NCBI GenBank assembly: GCA_903913865.1
Contig: CAIWMU010000226.1
Coordinates: forward strand, 1-64,000
Direction: 5' to 3'
Length of the DNA stretch: 64,000 nt
Source of the DNA: an uncultured Verrucomicrobia subdivision 3 bacterium
GTDB lineage: Bacteria; Verrucomicrobiota; Verrucomicrobiia; Limisphaerales; UBA8199
Made by a program: the position numbers and the translations under genes. Shown piece after piece: positions 11,196-19,659 of this stretch (position 1 is the stretch's first letter; each line of letters begins with the position of its first letter). Under the pieces are notes generated by a model, which was given only the letters and a program-made list of their open reading frames with translations, was not told the origin of the DNA and did no database searches.

Positions 11196-11549
11196 GGATT
11201 TTTTAGGCGGCTGGGACAAAATGCCTGCCCAACCGCCTCCTGAGAAGCCCAAAATGCAGTTCAAATCCCTCAAACTCCTGCCAGGCACCCCCCCAAGCCG
11301 CTTCCCACCGGCTCCTGTCTGTTTTTCCTTACATGGCAGCGGGACCACGGCCCAAACCGGTCTGAACGGCTCATCCACATCCTACCCTGATTCCGGAACC
11401 TCCGCGTTCTATCGGCTGTCCGGGAACTGATAGAGATAGCACTTATCAACTTAGCAGAAGGCCCGCCTGAAAAGGCGGGCCTTTTTGCTAAAAATCCCAT
11501 TGAAAAACAGTCTTTGAATCAATCCCCTACCGCGCGAGGTTCCTGAATA
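11196..11549. other. Intergenic region with hairpin, no gene
   Basis: 354 bp between two minus-strand genes. Apart from the strong hairpin at 11451-11491 I see no coding potential on either strand. The ORFs listed here are shadows or unlikely N-terminal extensions. Confidence 0.5.
11451..11491. terminator. Strong hairpin, terminator-like on the plus strand
   Basis: AAGGCCCGCC, loop TGAAAA, GGCGGGCCTT, extended by TTAGCA/TGCTAA outside. The plus strand has TTTTT after the GC stem, a classical intrinsic terminator, but no plus-strand gene precedes it for about 1.1 kb. On the minus strand it follows the Sel1 gene by about 60 bp and may end that transcript, although its U-run is poor in that direction. 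Confidence 0.65.
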
Positions 11550-12107
11550 TCACACTGAAACGGCGGGCTTTTTGACTCCGCTTACAAATTCGGACACCCT
11601 CCGCCTGCCCTCATCCACTTCAGCCTGCGTCATCCCCAGAACAACGAATTCCCATGCCGAAGCTGCAGCCTTGTAGCCCTGCTCCACCGCAAGCTTCAAC
11701 CACTTGAAGGCTTCAATCCGGCTCTCAGATGCATTCGCAGCATCGCTTCTCCTGCTGGTCCGGTGATGCCCCACACCCACCTGATATTGTGCGGCGGGAT
11801 ACCCCAATGCTGCGGCCCTGCCCAGCCACATCCCGGCACACTCCTCATCGCGTGGCATCCCCTGTCCCTGCCCATACATCATTCCCAAATTATACTGCGC
11901 CGCCGGATGCCCCTGCCCGGCAGCCTTCCTGTAGCACTCTGCCGCCTGCACCTGACTCGCAGGAACCCCGTCCCCGTCAAAGAGGCGTCGGCCCTGTTGA
12001 AATTGCAGGTCGGCCTCAACGGTTTCAGCGGATGGAATTACCGGTTCCGGCTTCAAGCCGGACTCAGGAACTCCACCGAACAACCGGCCGAAAAATGATT
12101 TTCCCAT
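11550..12107 (-). CDS. Sel1-like repeat protein
   Basis: 185 aa. Residues 35-150 contain about three Sel1-type alpha-helical repeats (AAECYRKAAGQGHPAAQYNLGMMYGQG; MWLGRAAALGYPAAQYQVGVG; AFKWLKLAVEQGYKAA), a TPR-related scaffold for protein contacts. No signal peptide or membrane segment, so likely cytoplasmic. The third repeat is longer and less regular. Its partner is unknown. The zinc-ribbon gene lies 48 bp upstream on the same strand and may be co-transcribed. Confidence 0.85.
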   Translation of the reverse strand: MGKSFFGRLFGGVPESGLKPEPVIPSAETVEADLQFQQGRRLFDGDGVPASQVQAAECYRKAAGQGHPAAQYNLGMMYGQGQGMPRDEECAGMWLGRAAALGYPAAQYQVGVGHHRTSRRSDAANASESRIEAFKWLKLAVEQGYKAAASAWEFVVLGMTQAEVDEGRRRVSEFVSGVKKPAVSV

Positions 12108-12155
12108 GATGATCTGATAGATGAACAGCTCTCTTCAACCAAAGCCAAAAAAGGT

Positions 12156-12344
12156 TCAGCTTTCGATAAGCCGCACAATTCTCAAAAAGGCCAGCACCGG
12201 CCAGGACCTTGCAGCCACGACCTTCGCTGCAGGGGCCAGATTCGCCTGAAAATGGGTTAGAACCTCCTTGCAACGTGGACACCTGTCGGCATATAGAAAA
12301 TCACCGAGCCTGCTTTTACAATGGGGACATTTTTGATGGAACAT
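12156..12344 (-). CDS. Small zinc-ribbon protein
   Basis: 62 aa from ATG at 12344, which is preceded by AAAGG with a 7-nt spacer; the ATG at 12359 (five codons more) is a second option. The ORF-track frame of 147 aa adds unrelated N-terminal residues. Two Cys pairs, CPHC (7-10) and CPRC (22-25), make a rubredoxin-like zinc ribbon, followed by a semi-hydrophobic tail (SWPVLAFLRIVRLIES). The role is unknown; such proteins often act as nucleic-acid or protein adaptors. It is flanked on the same strand by a second zinc-ribbon protein and a Sel1 protein. Confidence 0.7.
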   Translation of the reverse strand: MFHQKCPHCKSRLGDFLYADRCPRCKEVLTHFQANLAPAAKVVAARSWPVLAFLRIVRLIES

Positions 12345-12588
12345 TTTTGAGCCTTTCATCTCCGGATGACCTTGTTGCCTGCCTCCAGACCAACAGAATG
12401 TCGACCAGAGAATTTGAACGGGATCAACATGCCCCCGATTCACGGCATTGCCCAATACTTCGCTGGAATGCGCGTGATACCCAAAGGCTATGACCACACG
12501 AAATTGGAGTCGGCCCATCTCTCCACCGTCCGCCGCAAACCCCGCCGTACGACTGCCAGCGCCGCGTCCGGCCCTGGCCCGCGCCGGG

Positions 12589-13071
12589 CTACCCGCCACC
12601 CCGCTGCGCCAGGATCAAATCCCGGATTCCCTTGGGATCGGGAATGTTGCTGATCTGTTCCGCAGCATCCACTGTTGCGGCGGTGGAGAGGGTCAGGTCC
12701 CCGATCCCAAGCATCCGTTGTAGAAAATTTTGGTCGATATCAATGGAGCGTATATCCCGGGGATTGTAATCCAGGTAACACTTCGAGAACAGCCCACGCT
12801 CAAGGGTGATGCGCCGGGGTCTGATGCGCAGCACCGTGGAGGCCCGGCTGAAGTAGGCCATGATGGGCGGCACGATCAGGAAGAAAAAGAACAGGTGCCC
12901 GAAGTAACCCCACCATGAGGGTCGTACTTCCGCCAAAAGATCACCAGCCCCCCCTTCGCTCACTGCCGCTCCGCCACCCGATTTCTCGGCCACAGGGTAT
13001 CCGCACTGTGGGCATGCGCGGGCCAGATTTGAAACCTGCTTCCCGCATTCAGGACAGTCAATAAGAGCCAT
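12589..13071 (-). CDS. Zinc-ribbon and PH-domain (DUF304-like) membrane protein
   Basis: 160 aa. Residues 1-27 form a zinc ribbon (CPECGKQVSNLARACPQCGYP), then a flexible glycine-rich linker. A membrane segment lies at about 53-75 (GYFGHLFFFFLIVPPIMAYF), followed by a bacterial PH-like (bPH2) domain from about 80 with TVLRIRPRRITLERGLFSK and IDIDQNFLQRMLGIGDLTLS. This is the architecture of YdbS/YdbT-like membrane proteins, shortened to one TM region. The function is not known. The end is 244 bp upstream of the small zinc-ribbon gene. Confidence 0.8.
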   Translation of the reverse strand: MALIDCPECGKQVSNLARACPQCGYPVAEKSGGGAAVSEGGAGDLLAEVRPSWWGYFGHLFFFFLIVPPIMAYFSRASTVLRIRPRRITLERGLFSKCYLDYNPRDIRSIDIDQNFLQRMLGIGDLTLSTAATVDAAEQISNIPDPKGIRDLILAQRGGG

Positions 13072-13290
13072 GGATTCCTTTCAAATTGACCTGATCAAGG
13101 TCCGAACATTCACACTTCGCCAAGGTGGGGTTTGAGTCTCTGCTCTGCACCGGAACCACTCCTGCACGTTGAACCCGTCACACTTGTTCCCGCATTAAAC
13201 GCCAGAGAACGGATAACACAAGAAATAACCAACTCCGCCCGCAAGCCCTGTAATAGTCCGTCTCCCGGGACCACCCACTGCCGACCCGGC

Positions 13291-14184
13291 TCAGGAGGGA
13301 ATGGCCGCAAGCCCTTTTACAATTTCAATATACTGCTGAAGCGCACGCGAATCATTGCTTCTGTTCCATGCGATGCCGTAGTCACTGTTCACGGGCGGGG
13401 TTAAAGGCCGGATCGCCACCCCGGGATGCGGCACCTTCTTGATGAATTCACGCGCCAGCGAGACGCCCAGACCTTCCGCCACGAAGGTCATCAAGGCTGG
13501 CTCAATCTCCGCATCCTGCAATACCCGGGGCGTGAAACCGGCCCCTCTGCACACTTCGTTAAGCCACGCACGAAATCCGGGATGCGTCCTCTCGGACATC
13601 CCAACGAAAAAGAGAGTCTCCAACTCCTCAAGCTTGATATGTCTCTTGGTTGCAAGGGGGTTTCTGGCTGGCAGAACGGCCACCGTCCGGTGGCGGGCAA
13701 TCCGTTCCCATTGCAACCCGCCCACACTGGATGGCGGTCTCAACCCAACGAACCCCAGGTCGATCTTTCTGGCTTCCAGCGCCCTCAACTGCTCCCCGGG
13801 AGACATGTCGAATAAATTAAGGGCGATATGGGGGCATATTTGCCTGAAATCCCTCAAAGTTTCCGGTAGAAGCTCAAAATCAAAATTGGGCAGATAGGCG
13901 ATGTTCAACTGGCCCACCTCGCCCCGCCCAAGCCGTTGCACCGCAAGGACACTCTCCGTCGCCAGTGCCAGAATGCGCCGGGCGTCCCCCAGAAAGGACC
14001 GCCCCTCCTCAGTCAGAGTCACCTGACTCTTGGACCGGTTCAGCAGCCTCACTCCAAGTTCGTCCTCAAGATTGTGAATCTGCCGGGTGAGCGAGGGTTG
14101 AGCCAAATGCAATTTCCCGGCGGCCTTGGTAAAACTCAAATCCTCCGCCACCGCCACAAAATACCTAAGGTGACGCAGTTCCAT
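13291..14184 (-). CDS. LysR-family transcriptional regulator
   Basis: 297 aa. Residues 1-60 are the winged helix-turn-helix (MELRHLRYFVAVAEDLSFTK, LHLAQPSLTRQIHNLE); 90-295 are the periplasmic-binding-like effector domain. Length is standard. LysR regulators usually act on a divergent gene; here the divergent neighbour is rpoZ, 276 bp away, an unlikely specific target, so the regulon is unclear. The effector cannot be inferred. Confidence 0.92.
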   Translation of the reverse strand: MELRHLRYFVAVAEDLSFTKAAGKLHLAQPSLTRQIHNLEDELGVRLLNRSKSQVTLTEEGRSFLGDARRILALATESVLAVQRLGRGEVGQLNIAYLPNFDFELLPETLRDFRQICPHIALNLFDMSPGEQLRALEARKIDLGFVGLRPPSSVGGLQWERIARHRTVAVLPARNPLATKRHIKLEELETLFFVGMSERTHPGFRAWLNEVCRGAGFTPRVLQDAEIEPALMTFVAEGLGVSLAREFIKKVPHPGVAIRPLTPPVNSDYGIAWNRSNDSRALQQYIEIVKGLAAIPS

Positions 14185-14460
14185 AACGTGACCATGAGAC
14201 TACCAAACCCACGCCCGGAAGCAACCAGTCAATTCCCCGGGCCCAACTTCCACCACCCCCCACGCCTCCCCCCATACGCTAAAGGTATTGCCAAAACACT
14301 TTCTAAGTATTGGCGCAAGCCACCCCCGAAGCCTACCTTTACCCGTGCTATCGCAACCTGCCGTGGGAATCCCCCCTCCCGGCGGGTCGGACTGTATGAG
14401 CACCACAACAAAGCCAACAAAGGCACGAACTGTCGGGGCAAATGCAGATTTTTAAATTAT

Positions 14461-14733
14461 ATGAATGCTGAACTTGTCAAACAGGCACTGGCGGTAGTCG
14501 TCAACCCCAACATCCTCATCAACATGGTTTCCCAGCGGGTCCGCCAGCTAAACTCCGGCGGTGGCGGTTCAAGCCGCCCCCTCATCCCCGATGCTGGAAA
14601 CCTCAGCGCCGCAAACATTGCCCTGCAGGAGATAGTGGATGGCAAAATGGGATACGAGGCGCCTGAAATCGTCCCCTCCACCCGCCCTTCCACCAAAAAC
14701 CGCAAGCGCCCCGCAAATTGGGCAAAAAGCTAG
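14461..14733 (+). CDS. rpoZ: RNA polymerase omega subunit
   Basis: 90 aa from ATG 14461; the ORF-track protein (13936-14733) joins it to 175 unrelated upstream residues. The core INMVSQRVRQLNSGGGG followed by LSAANIALQEIVDGKMGYE is the omega motif (helix, RA/VRQL, glycine turn, ALREI-like helix) in the form I associate with Verrucomicrobiota. It stabilises beta-prime in RNA polymerase. The lysine-rich tail (STKNRKRPANWAKS) is common in the family. An AT-rich leader (TTTTTAAATTAT) lies directly before the start and no SD is evident. Monocistronic. Confidence 0.85.
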   Translation: MNAELVKQALAVVVNPNILINMVSQRVRQLNSGGGGSSRPLIPDAGNLSAANIALQEIVDGKMGYEAPEIVPSTRPSTKNRKRPANWAKS

Positions 14734-15153
14734 CCGATCCGTCGGCATGCGGATCCCGCGGCGAAATCGCCCTTGGGTCCGCTCCCCACTCTTACTGAAA
14801 AAACCGTCTTCCATCGCGGTTTTACCATCCACGCTTGGACACAAAGGAAGCCCCCCCTCACGAAGGCGCAATTGTGATGCTCGCTGAGTCTTGAAAAATC
14901 CGGGGCACTGATCCGGAATGCTCCTGCCGGTTCAATCTCAGAACTTTGCCAGCACCAACACAGAGCCCGTTTGACAAGGTTATGGTTGTTGTTACCATTT
15001 CCTCGATCCAAATGAGTCCGACCCATTTTGGGGGCACTCATTTCTTTGAACCGATTCAAATTCGAAATCAGGCAGCGGCCCAATGCCCGGCAATCCAGAC
15101 CTGGCTGCCCCTCACCCGGGCACCGATAATTTGGGGTTGGTGATCTTGAATGG
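14734..15153. other. Intergenic region without recognisable gene
   Basis: 420 bp between rpoZ and the next plus-strand gene. A small palindrome GATCCG/CGGATC follows rpoZ but lacks a U-run. A TTGACA at 14972 has no good -10 partner. No ORF here has recognisable protein character. Confidence 0.5.
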
Positions 15154-16458
15154 ATGAGCGAAAAGAAACATATGAACGACAGCAACAACCAGACTAGGCG
15201 TGAATTTCTGCGGGACACCAGCCGGGCGGCCACCGCTTTGGTGGCGGCATCATCATTTGCGCCCGCAATTCTGACCGCGAAGGCTCCAACCGAGACCATC
15301 GGGGTCGGCTGTATCGGTTTGGGAACGCGGGGCGGGGATCTGATCAATGCAGTGGTGGCCGTTCCCGGGGTCAAGGTGGTGGCGGTATGTGACGCCTATG
15401 GCCCTCACCGGCAAAAGGGGGTCGAGCGGAGCAGGAACCCGGATGTGAAGACCTACGTGGATTACCGGGAACTGCTCGCAGACAAAAACGTGGATGCTGT
15501 GGTGATTGCGTCTCCCGACCATTGGCATTGCCAGATGGTTCTGGACGCCGTCAAGGCGGGAAAGGACATCTACTGTGAGAAAGGCTTTGCACGGACGCTG
15601 CCGGAGGCAAAAAGGATGCGGGACGCCCTTAAAAAGAGCCGGGTGGTATTTCAGCTCGGGCACCACGCCCGGCAAAGCACCGCAGCCCTGCAGGCCAGGG
15701 AACTGATCGCCCAGGGGATCCTGGGACCCATCACCATGGTGCGAACGGGCCGGTTCATGAGCAGCGATCCGGCACATCCCATGTGGCGCTGGTATGGATA
15801 CTACATGCGCTGGGAACGGCCCGAACCGGCTCTGGTTGAGAGGGAACTGGATTGGAAGATGTGGCTCGGGAGTGCCCCCAAAATCCCCTTCAACGAGCGG
15901 CACTTCTGGCACTGGCGCTGCTACTGGCCCTACGGGACAGGACAGGCCGGGGACCTCCTTTCCCATGAAATGGATTTTGTTCAATATCTTCTGGGGCATG
16001 GTATCCCCGACACATGCAACTGCTCAGGCCTGAATTCACTACTGAAGGATGACCGCGAGGTGCCGGATACCTGGATCGCCGCCTATGAGTTCGAAAAACT
16101 CGGCCGAACCGTGACTTTCACCGGGAGCATGAACACAAATGTGGGGCAACCGGTGGAGATTTGCGGGAAGGACGCCTCCCTGCGCTTTGATGGCATTGCC
16201 CATGATGTCAACAGCTTCAGCATCCAGAAGGAGGGCTACAACGCCCGCAAGGATCTCCCGGAAGGCTATGATCGCGGCAAGACGCCCCCGCAGCCAAATC
16301 ACATGGTGGATTTCTTCAATTGCGTTCGCAGCCGCGGAACACCCAAGTGCCCGGCGGATGAGGCATTCATCGAAACCGCCACCTATTTGATGTCGGTCGA
16401 AGCCCACAAACGAAAAAGACAGGTCCGCTGGGATGCCGCAAAGGAGGAGATCATTTAG
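15154..16458 (+). CDS. Tat-exported Gfo/Idh/MocA family oxidoreductase
   Basis: 434 aa; MNDSNN at 15172 is an alternative start. A twin-arginine signal (TRREFLRDTSRAATALVAAS) precedes the Rossmann fold (GVGCIGLGTRGGDL). Family motifs are ASPDHWH and the catalytic-site region CEKGFA. The C-terminal half is rich in Trp/Tyr (MWRWYGYYMRW), typical of exported verrucomicrobial and planctomycete members. It should act on a sugar or sugar derivative with NAD(P) in the periplasm; the substrate is unknown. It is a paralogue of the gene at 8540-9949 but divergent. No operon partner. Confidence 0.9.
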   Translation: MSEKKHMNDSNNQTRREFLRDTSRAATALVAASSFAPAILTAKAPTETIGVGCIGLGTRGGDLINAVVAVPGVKVVAVCDAYGPHRQKGVERSRNPDVKTYVDYRELLADKNVDAVVIASPDHWHCQMVLDAVKAGKDIYCEKGFARTLPEAKRMRDALKKSRVVFQLGHHARQSTAALQARELIAQGILGPITMVRTGRFMSSDPAHPMWRWYGYYMRWERPEPALVERELDWKMWLGSAPKIPFNERHFWHWRCYWPYGTGQAGDLLSHEMDFVQYLLGHGIPDTCNCSGLNSLLKDDREVPDTWIAAYEFEKLGRTVTFTGSMNTNVGQPVEICGKDASLRFDGIAHDVNSFSIQKEGYNARKDLPEGYDRGKTPPQPNHMVDFFNCVRSRGTPKCPADEAFIETATYLMSVEAHKRKRQVRWDAAKEEII

Positions 16459-16574
16459 TCCCCTTCCCTCCCGGAAAGGTCAACCGGGTCACCGCAGATG
16501 TGGCTCGGACCCAATTCAATACGAGCAAGAAGCGCCTGAAATCGAGTCCGCCTGTTCTCTGGCGACCCACTCCG

Positions 16575-16787
16575 TCAGGCGCTCCCGGACTTGTCCTTGC
16601 CACTCCGGGGCTTGAGTGCAGGCTCAAGCATGAGGCAAATCAGGCTGATGGGGAACAGCAACGCTCCGATCGTCCCCCATGCCAGCGGACTTCTATTCTT
16701 CCGGTCGGCTAGAACGCTCAGAACAACAACTGCCACCGCATAGGTGGCGATATAGATAACATCCTGATAAGTCTGAAAAAACATCAT
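16575..16787 (-). CDS. Small two-TM membrane protein downstream of the SPFH gene
   Basis: 70 aa with two hydrophobic stretches (about 11-28 VIYIATYAVAVVVLSVLA and 37-55 WGTIGALLFPISLICLMLE) and a charged C-terminus. I do not recognise a family. It lies 30 bp downstream of the SPFH protein on the same strand, so it is probably co-transcribed and may be an accessory membrane subunit. Ordinary composition; likely real. Confidence 0.6.
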   Translation of the reverse strand: MMFFQTYQDVIYIATYAVAVVVLSVLADRKNRSPLAWGTIGALLFPISLICLMLEPALKPRSGKDKSGSA

Positions 16788-16817
16788 GTTTGTAAGGAAT
16801 AGGGTTGCCGGAACAGG

Positions 16818-17588
16818 TCAGCTCCGGCCTTTCAAAAACGGTGCGAACAAATCAATCGGTATGGGGAGGAACGTGGTGGTGTTGTGCTCGCTGGAAATCT
16901 CCCTCATCGTCTGGAGAAACCTCAACTGCAGGGCGATGGGCTCCTTGCTGATCATCGCCGCAGCCTGAACCATCTTCTCGGCTGCCTGAAACTCTCCCTC
17001 TGCATTGACGATTTTTGCACGCCGCTCCCGCTCCGCCTCGGCCTGCTTCGCCATTGCCCGCTTCATGCTGTCCGGCAAAGCCATGTCCTTCACCTCCACA
17101 GATGTCACCTTCACACCCCAAGGTTCCGTCTGCCTGTCTATGATCTCCTGTAACTTCTGATTGATGACATCCCTCTGCGAAAGAAGGTCGTCCAGCGGTG
17201 CCTGTCCCAGAACGCTCCTCAGTGTTGTCTGCGCTATCAGCGATGTCGCCTTCCAAAAATTCTCAACCTTCACCACTGCGGCGATTGGATCCACCACCCT
17301 GAAGTAAACCACCGCATCCACTGTGGCTGGAACGTTGTCCCGGGTCATGATCTCCTGCTTCGACACATCAATCGTCACCACCCGAAGATCCATCCTCACC
17401 ATCCGGTCCACCAGCGGAATCAGGAAGATCAACCCCGGCCCCTTCGCCCCATGGAGCTTCCCAAGGCGGAACACCACACCACGCTCATACTCGCGCAAAA
17501 TACGCGCCGATTGCGAGAACAGGATGGCAGCAAAAATGAATGCACCCACCAATACCGGAAGGATCCAGGGCAACTTTGAAAAGTCCAT
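16818..17588 (-). CDS. SPFH/Band 7 (slipin/stomatin-like) membrane protein
   Basis: 256 aa from MDFSKLPWILPV at 17588; the ORF-track start adds 15 residues. One N-terminal membrane segment (about 6-25) is followed by the Band 7 domain (about 30-190: YERGVVFRLGKLHGAKGPGL, VTIDVSKQEIMTRDNVPATV, VEVKDMALPDSMKRAMAKQAEAERERRAKI), the classic slipin/stomatin pattern, then a coiled-coil tail. These proteins oligomerise in membrane microdomains and often pair with NfeD or a protease; here the downstream partner is instead an unknown 70-aa membrane protein. No nfeD is seen. Confidence 0.92.
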   Translation of the reverse strand: MDFSKLPWILPVLVGAFIFAAILFSQSARILREYERGVVFRLGKLHGAKGPGLIFLIPLVDRMVRMDLRVVTIDVSKQEIMTRDNVPATVDAVVYFRVVDPIAAVVKVENFWKATSLIAQTTLRSVLGQAPLDDLLSQRDVINQKLQEIIDRQTEPWGVKVTSVEVKDMALPDSMKRAMAKQAEAERERRAKIVNAEGEFQAAEKMVQAAAMISKEPIALQLRFLQTMREISSEHNTTTFLPIPIDLFAPFLKGRS

Positions 17589-17893
17589 ATTGATTCCTGC
17601 GACACTCTGCGGCCGCTCCTGCTGGGATGCCAATACTTTATCAGCATAAACATCATAGCTTCACGCTATGAGTCGCGTGCCAACCTTCCGCTGGAGCCAC
17701 CAGAAATCCCTCCTTCGGAGATTCTCAATGCCGCTGATCCGCCCGGGAACACCCTCCGGGCAGACCGCCCGATAGCTAAAAGGTATCACGAGTGAGTCTT
17801 ATAAGTATTGGCGGTTTTAACTCATCTAAAGGATACTGACTTTGGTATAGAAGACCGTGATCCCGACCCGAAGTTTGAAATTTACTATTTATT
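17589..17893. other. Divergent intergenic region upstream of rpmI
   Basis: 305 bp between the minus-strand SPFH gene and plus-strand rpmI. The last 120 bp are AT-rich (ATTTACTATTTATT just before rpmI) and probably hold the rpmI promoter and leader, but no unambiguous promoter is seen. No infC is here, which is where it would normally be. Confidence 0.5.
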
Positions 17894-18103
17894 ATGCGAC
17901 GCCCCAAAGGAATTAAGACCAGAAAAGCAGTGGCCAAACGGTTCAAAATCTCTGCAACCGGGAAAGTCCTCTTTCGTGGTGCCGGCAAACGCCACTTGCT
18001 TGTGGGCAAAAGCGCCAAACGCCGTCGGGCCCTGCGCAAGACCTCCGTTCTGAAGGCAACCGATGTTTACAGGATCAAGCAGAACCTGCCGTTCAGTCAC
18101 TAG
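17894..18103 (+). CDS. rpmI: 50S ribosomal protein L35
   Basis: 69 aa, very basic. KGIKTRKAVAKRFKISATGK and the GKRHLLVGKSAKRRRALRKT core are the bL35 signatures; the N-terminus MRRPKG is slightly longer than the usual MPKMKT. It is part of the 50S subunit. In most bacteria rpmI lies in infC-rpmI-rplT; here neither infC nor rplT is adjacent. The following gene starts 7 bp after the stop, indicating an operon with an uncharacterised protein. Confidence 0.96.
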   Translation: MRRPKGIKTRKAVAKRFKISATGKVLFRGAGKRHLLVGKSAKRRRALRKTSVLKATDVYRIKQNLPFSH

Positions 18104-18110
18104 GCAACCT

Positions 18111-18563
18111 ATGTACGAGCCGAAACCCAATCCAAGAAAAGAATATCGCGAACAGGAAGGTCGCCGTGTCGAGGACTCCGCAACCATTGCCCAGACCTTC
18201 CACAGCTTGAAGTCCCTGACCCTGAAATTGGCCTACTTTCGCCCGGGTAGTTTCACACGAAACAGCGAAATCAAATACACCGTCAATCTGGCCCATGCCA
18301 AAGCCCGGTTCCGCTTCAACTGCCCCAACGACCAGTGCGTTGGTGGCGATTACGACCTTAGTGCAGCCTTGGCAAATGCCGTCGCCGCAAAGGAGACAAC
18401 CCAGTCCGGGGAAATCATCTGCCAGGGTTGGCGCTGTCAGACAGCAATTGGCACAATACGCTGTGAGCATACCCTGAAATACACTCTCACCGCAGCCTAT
18501 TTGGAGTCCGGCGAACCCGCTGGGTTTCTGGATGCGGATGCAGCCAAAGTTGCTGTGGGCTGA
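18111..18563 (+). CDS. Conserved-looking hypothetical protein in operon with rpmI
   Basis: 150 aa from the ATG at 18111, 7 bp after rpmI; the ORF-track start inside rpmI is not needed. Not recognised. It has four cysteines in two widely spaced pairs (CPNDQC and CQGWRC) plus CEH near residue 125, and a DLSAALANAVAAKE helix between them, so a metal-binding or zinc-stabilised fold is possible. No signal peptide or TM. The tight linkage to L35 suggests a ribosome- or translation-related role, but this is inference only. Confidence 0.75.
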   Translation: MYEPKPNPRKEYREQEGRRVEDSATIAQTFHSLKSLTLKLAYFRPGSFTRNSEIKYTVNLAHAKARFRFNCPNDQCVGGDYDLSAALANAVAAKETTQSGEIICQGWRCQTAIGTIRCEHTLKYTLTAAYLESGEPAGFLDADAAKVAVG

Positions 18564-18860
18564 AGTCCTGACAGCCGGATCCCTCAATCACTCGGCCGAG
18601 CGGCTACGATCTCCCTCGCATCCTGATGCTCCTCACAGGATGTCGGGCGGGATCCACTTTCCAGATCCGAAACACGGAGCAATAGACTACACACCTCCGC
18701 TCCCTGGGCCCTCCCACTTGGATCCCCCGACCGCAGCGCATGTTCTTCAGGCCGAGTGGGACTGATTTGATGTGAATAGCCATTCGAATCTCCTTGAATT
18801 CTCTCGAATAAGGTTCGGACCGCGCCTCCAACACCCCAATCCGCTGAATCGCACGAGGCT
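18564..18860. other. Intergenic, repeat-rich flank
   Basis: 297 bp leading into the 124-bp tandem array. No convincing gene. The minus-strand ORFs that cross it start within the repeats and are spurious. Confidence 0.5.
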
Positions 18861-19349
18861 CTGCCTCAAATTGGAATCTGTAGCCACACTCCACCACGAT
18901 GCCTGAAACTTTCTCCGTTTCCCTTCGTGTCTTCGTGTCTTCGTGTGAGGCATTCAATGTTCGCGAGTCCTCCTCCGGACTGCCCTGCCTCAAATTGGAA
19001 CCTGTAGCCACACTCCACCACGATGCCTGAAACTTTCTCCGTTTCCCTTCGTGTCTTCGTGCCTTCGTGTGAGACATTCAGTGTTCGCGAGTCCTCCTCC
19101 GGACTGCCCTGCCTCAAATTGGAACCTGTAGCCACACTCCACAACGATGCCGGAAACTTTCTCCGTTTCCCTTCGTGTCTTCGTGCCTTCGTGTGAGGCA
19201 TTCAATGTTCGTGAGTCCTCCTCCGGACTGCCCTGCCTCAAATTGGAACCTGTAGCCACACTCCACCACGATGCCGGAAACTTTCTCCGTTTCCCTTCGT
19301 GTCTTCGTGTCTTCGTGTGAGGCATTCAATGTTCGCGAGTCCTCCTCCG
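18861..19349. repeat. 124-bp tandem minisatellite, about four copies
   Basis: Units begin at CTGCCTCAAATTGGAA at 18861, 18985, 19109 and 19233; the fourth is cut after CCTCCTCCG near 19349. Copies differ at only a few positions (for example ATCTG/ACCTG, CCTGAAAC/CCGGAAAC). Each unit contains three tandem octamers of the CTTCGTGT type, also found singly at 2302-2325. The exact 124-bp spacing creates nested minus-strand ORFs (18747-19374) with starts 124 bp apart, which are artefacts. Recent expansion is likely given the near identity. Confidence 0.92.
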
Positions 19350-19402
19350 CTGTCGATCCGTTAATCCTCGCCAATTACGCTGGGACGTGGCATGCTGTGA
19401 TC

Positions 19403-19564
19403 ATGCCGCATCGTCCGCCGAGAGCAAAAAAGCCTGAACAGAAATCCGGAGAACCGGGAGACCGCAATTCACGTGAGAACCAAGCCGCCGAGCAGCGTCG
19501 CCGTGAATTGGCCACCCGCTCGACGTTATCCCGGTTGAGAAACCGGAAGTCCGATCTGAAATAG
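19403..19564 (+). CDS. Possible small basic protein
   Basis: 53 aa from ATG 19403 (MPHRPPRAKKPEQKSGEPGD...), charged and hydrophilic, ending RLRNRKSDLK. The ORF-track start lies in the tandem repeat and is unlikely. No recognised family and no clear SD; coding status is uncertain. Confidence 0.3.
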   Translation: MPHRPPRAKKPEQKSGEPGDRNSRENQAAEQRRRELATRSTLSRLRNRKSDLK

Positions 19565-19659
19565 AACTTCCCTGCCGCCATCGCGGGATGGCGGTAATCA
19601 TCCACCTTTGTCGAACATCTGGAAGGCCCAATAAGGGCCTGCCAGATTTACCCCCGATA

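Noticed and set aside
11250-11275. GTTCAAATCCC resembling a tRNA T-loop
   Set aside because: The flanking bases cannot form a T-stem and no acceptor or anticodon arms are present.
13936-14460. N-terminal 175 residues of the 13936-14733 ORF
   Set aside because: Antisense to the LysR gene and of unlikely composition; only the last 90 residues are rpoZ.
14972-15000. TTGACA as a promoter for the 15154 gene
   Set aside because: At 17-18 bp spacing the -10 reads ACCATT or CCATTT, a poor match; no reliable call.
18861-19349. Possible CRISPR array
   Set aside because: Units are 124 bp with no spacer variation between them and no cas genes; it is a tandem minisatellite.
18604-19374. Several overlapping minus-strand ORFs of 68-157 aa beginning MPHTKTRRHEGKRRKF or MSHTKARRHEG
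   Set aside because: Their starts are exactly 124 bp apart and their sequence is the translated tandem repeat; they are artefacts.
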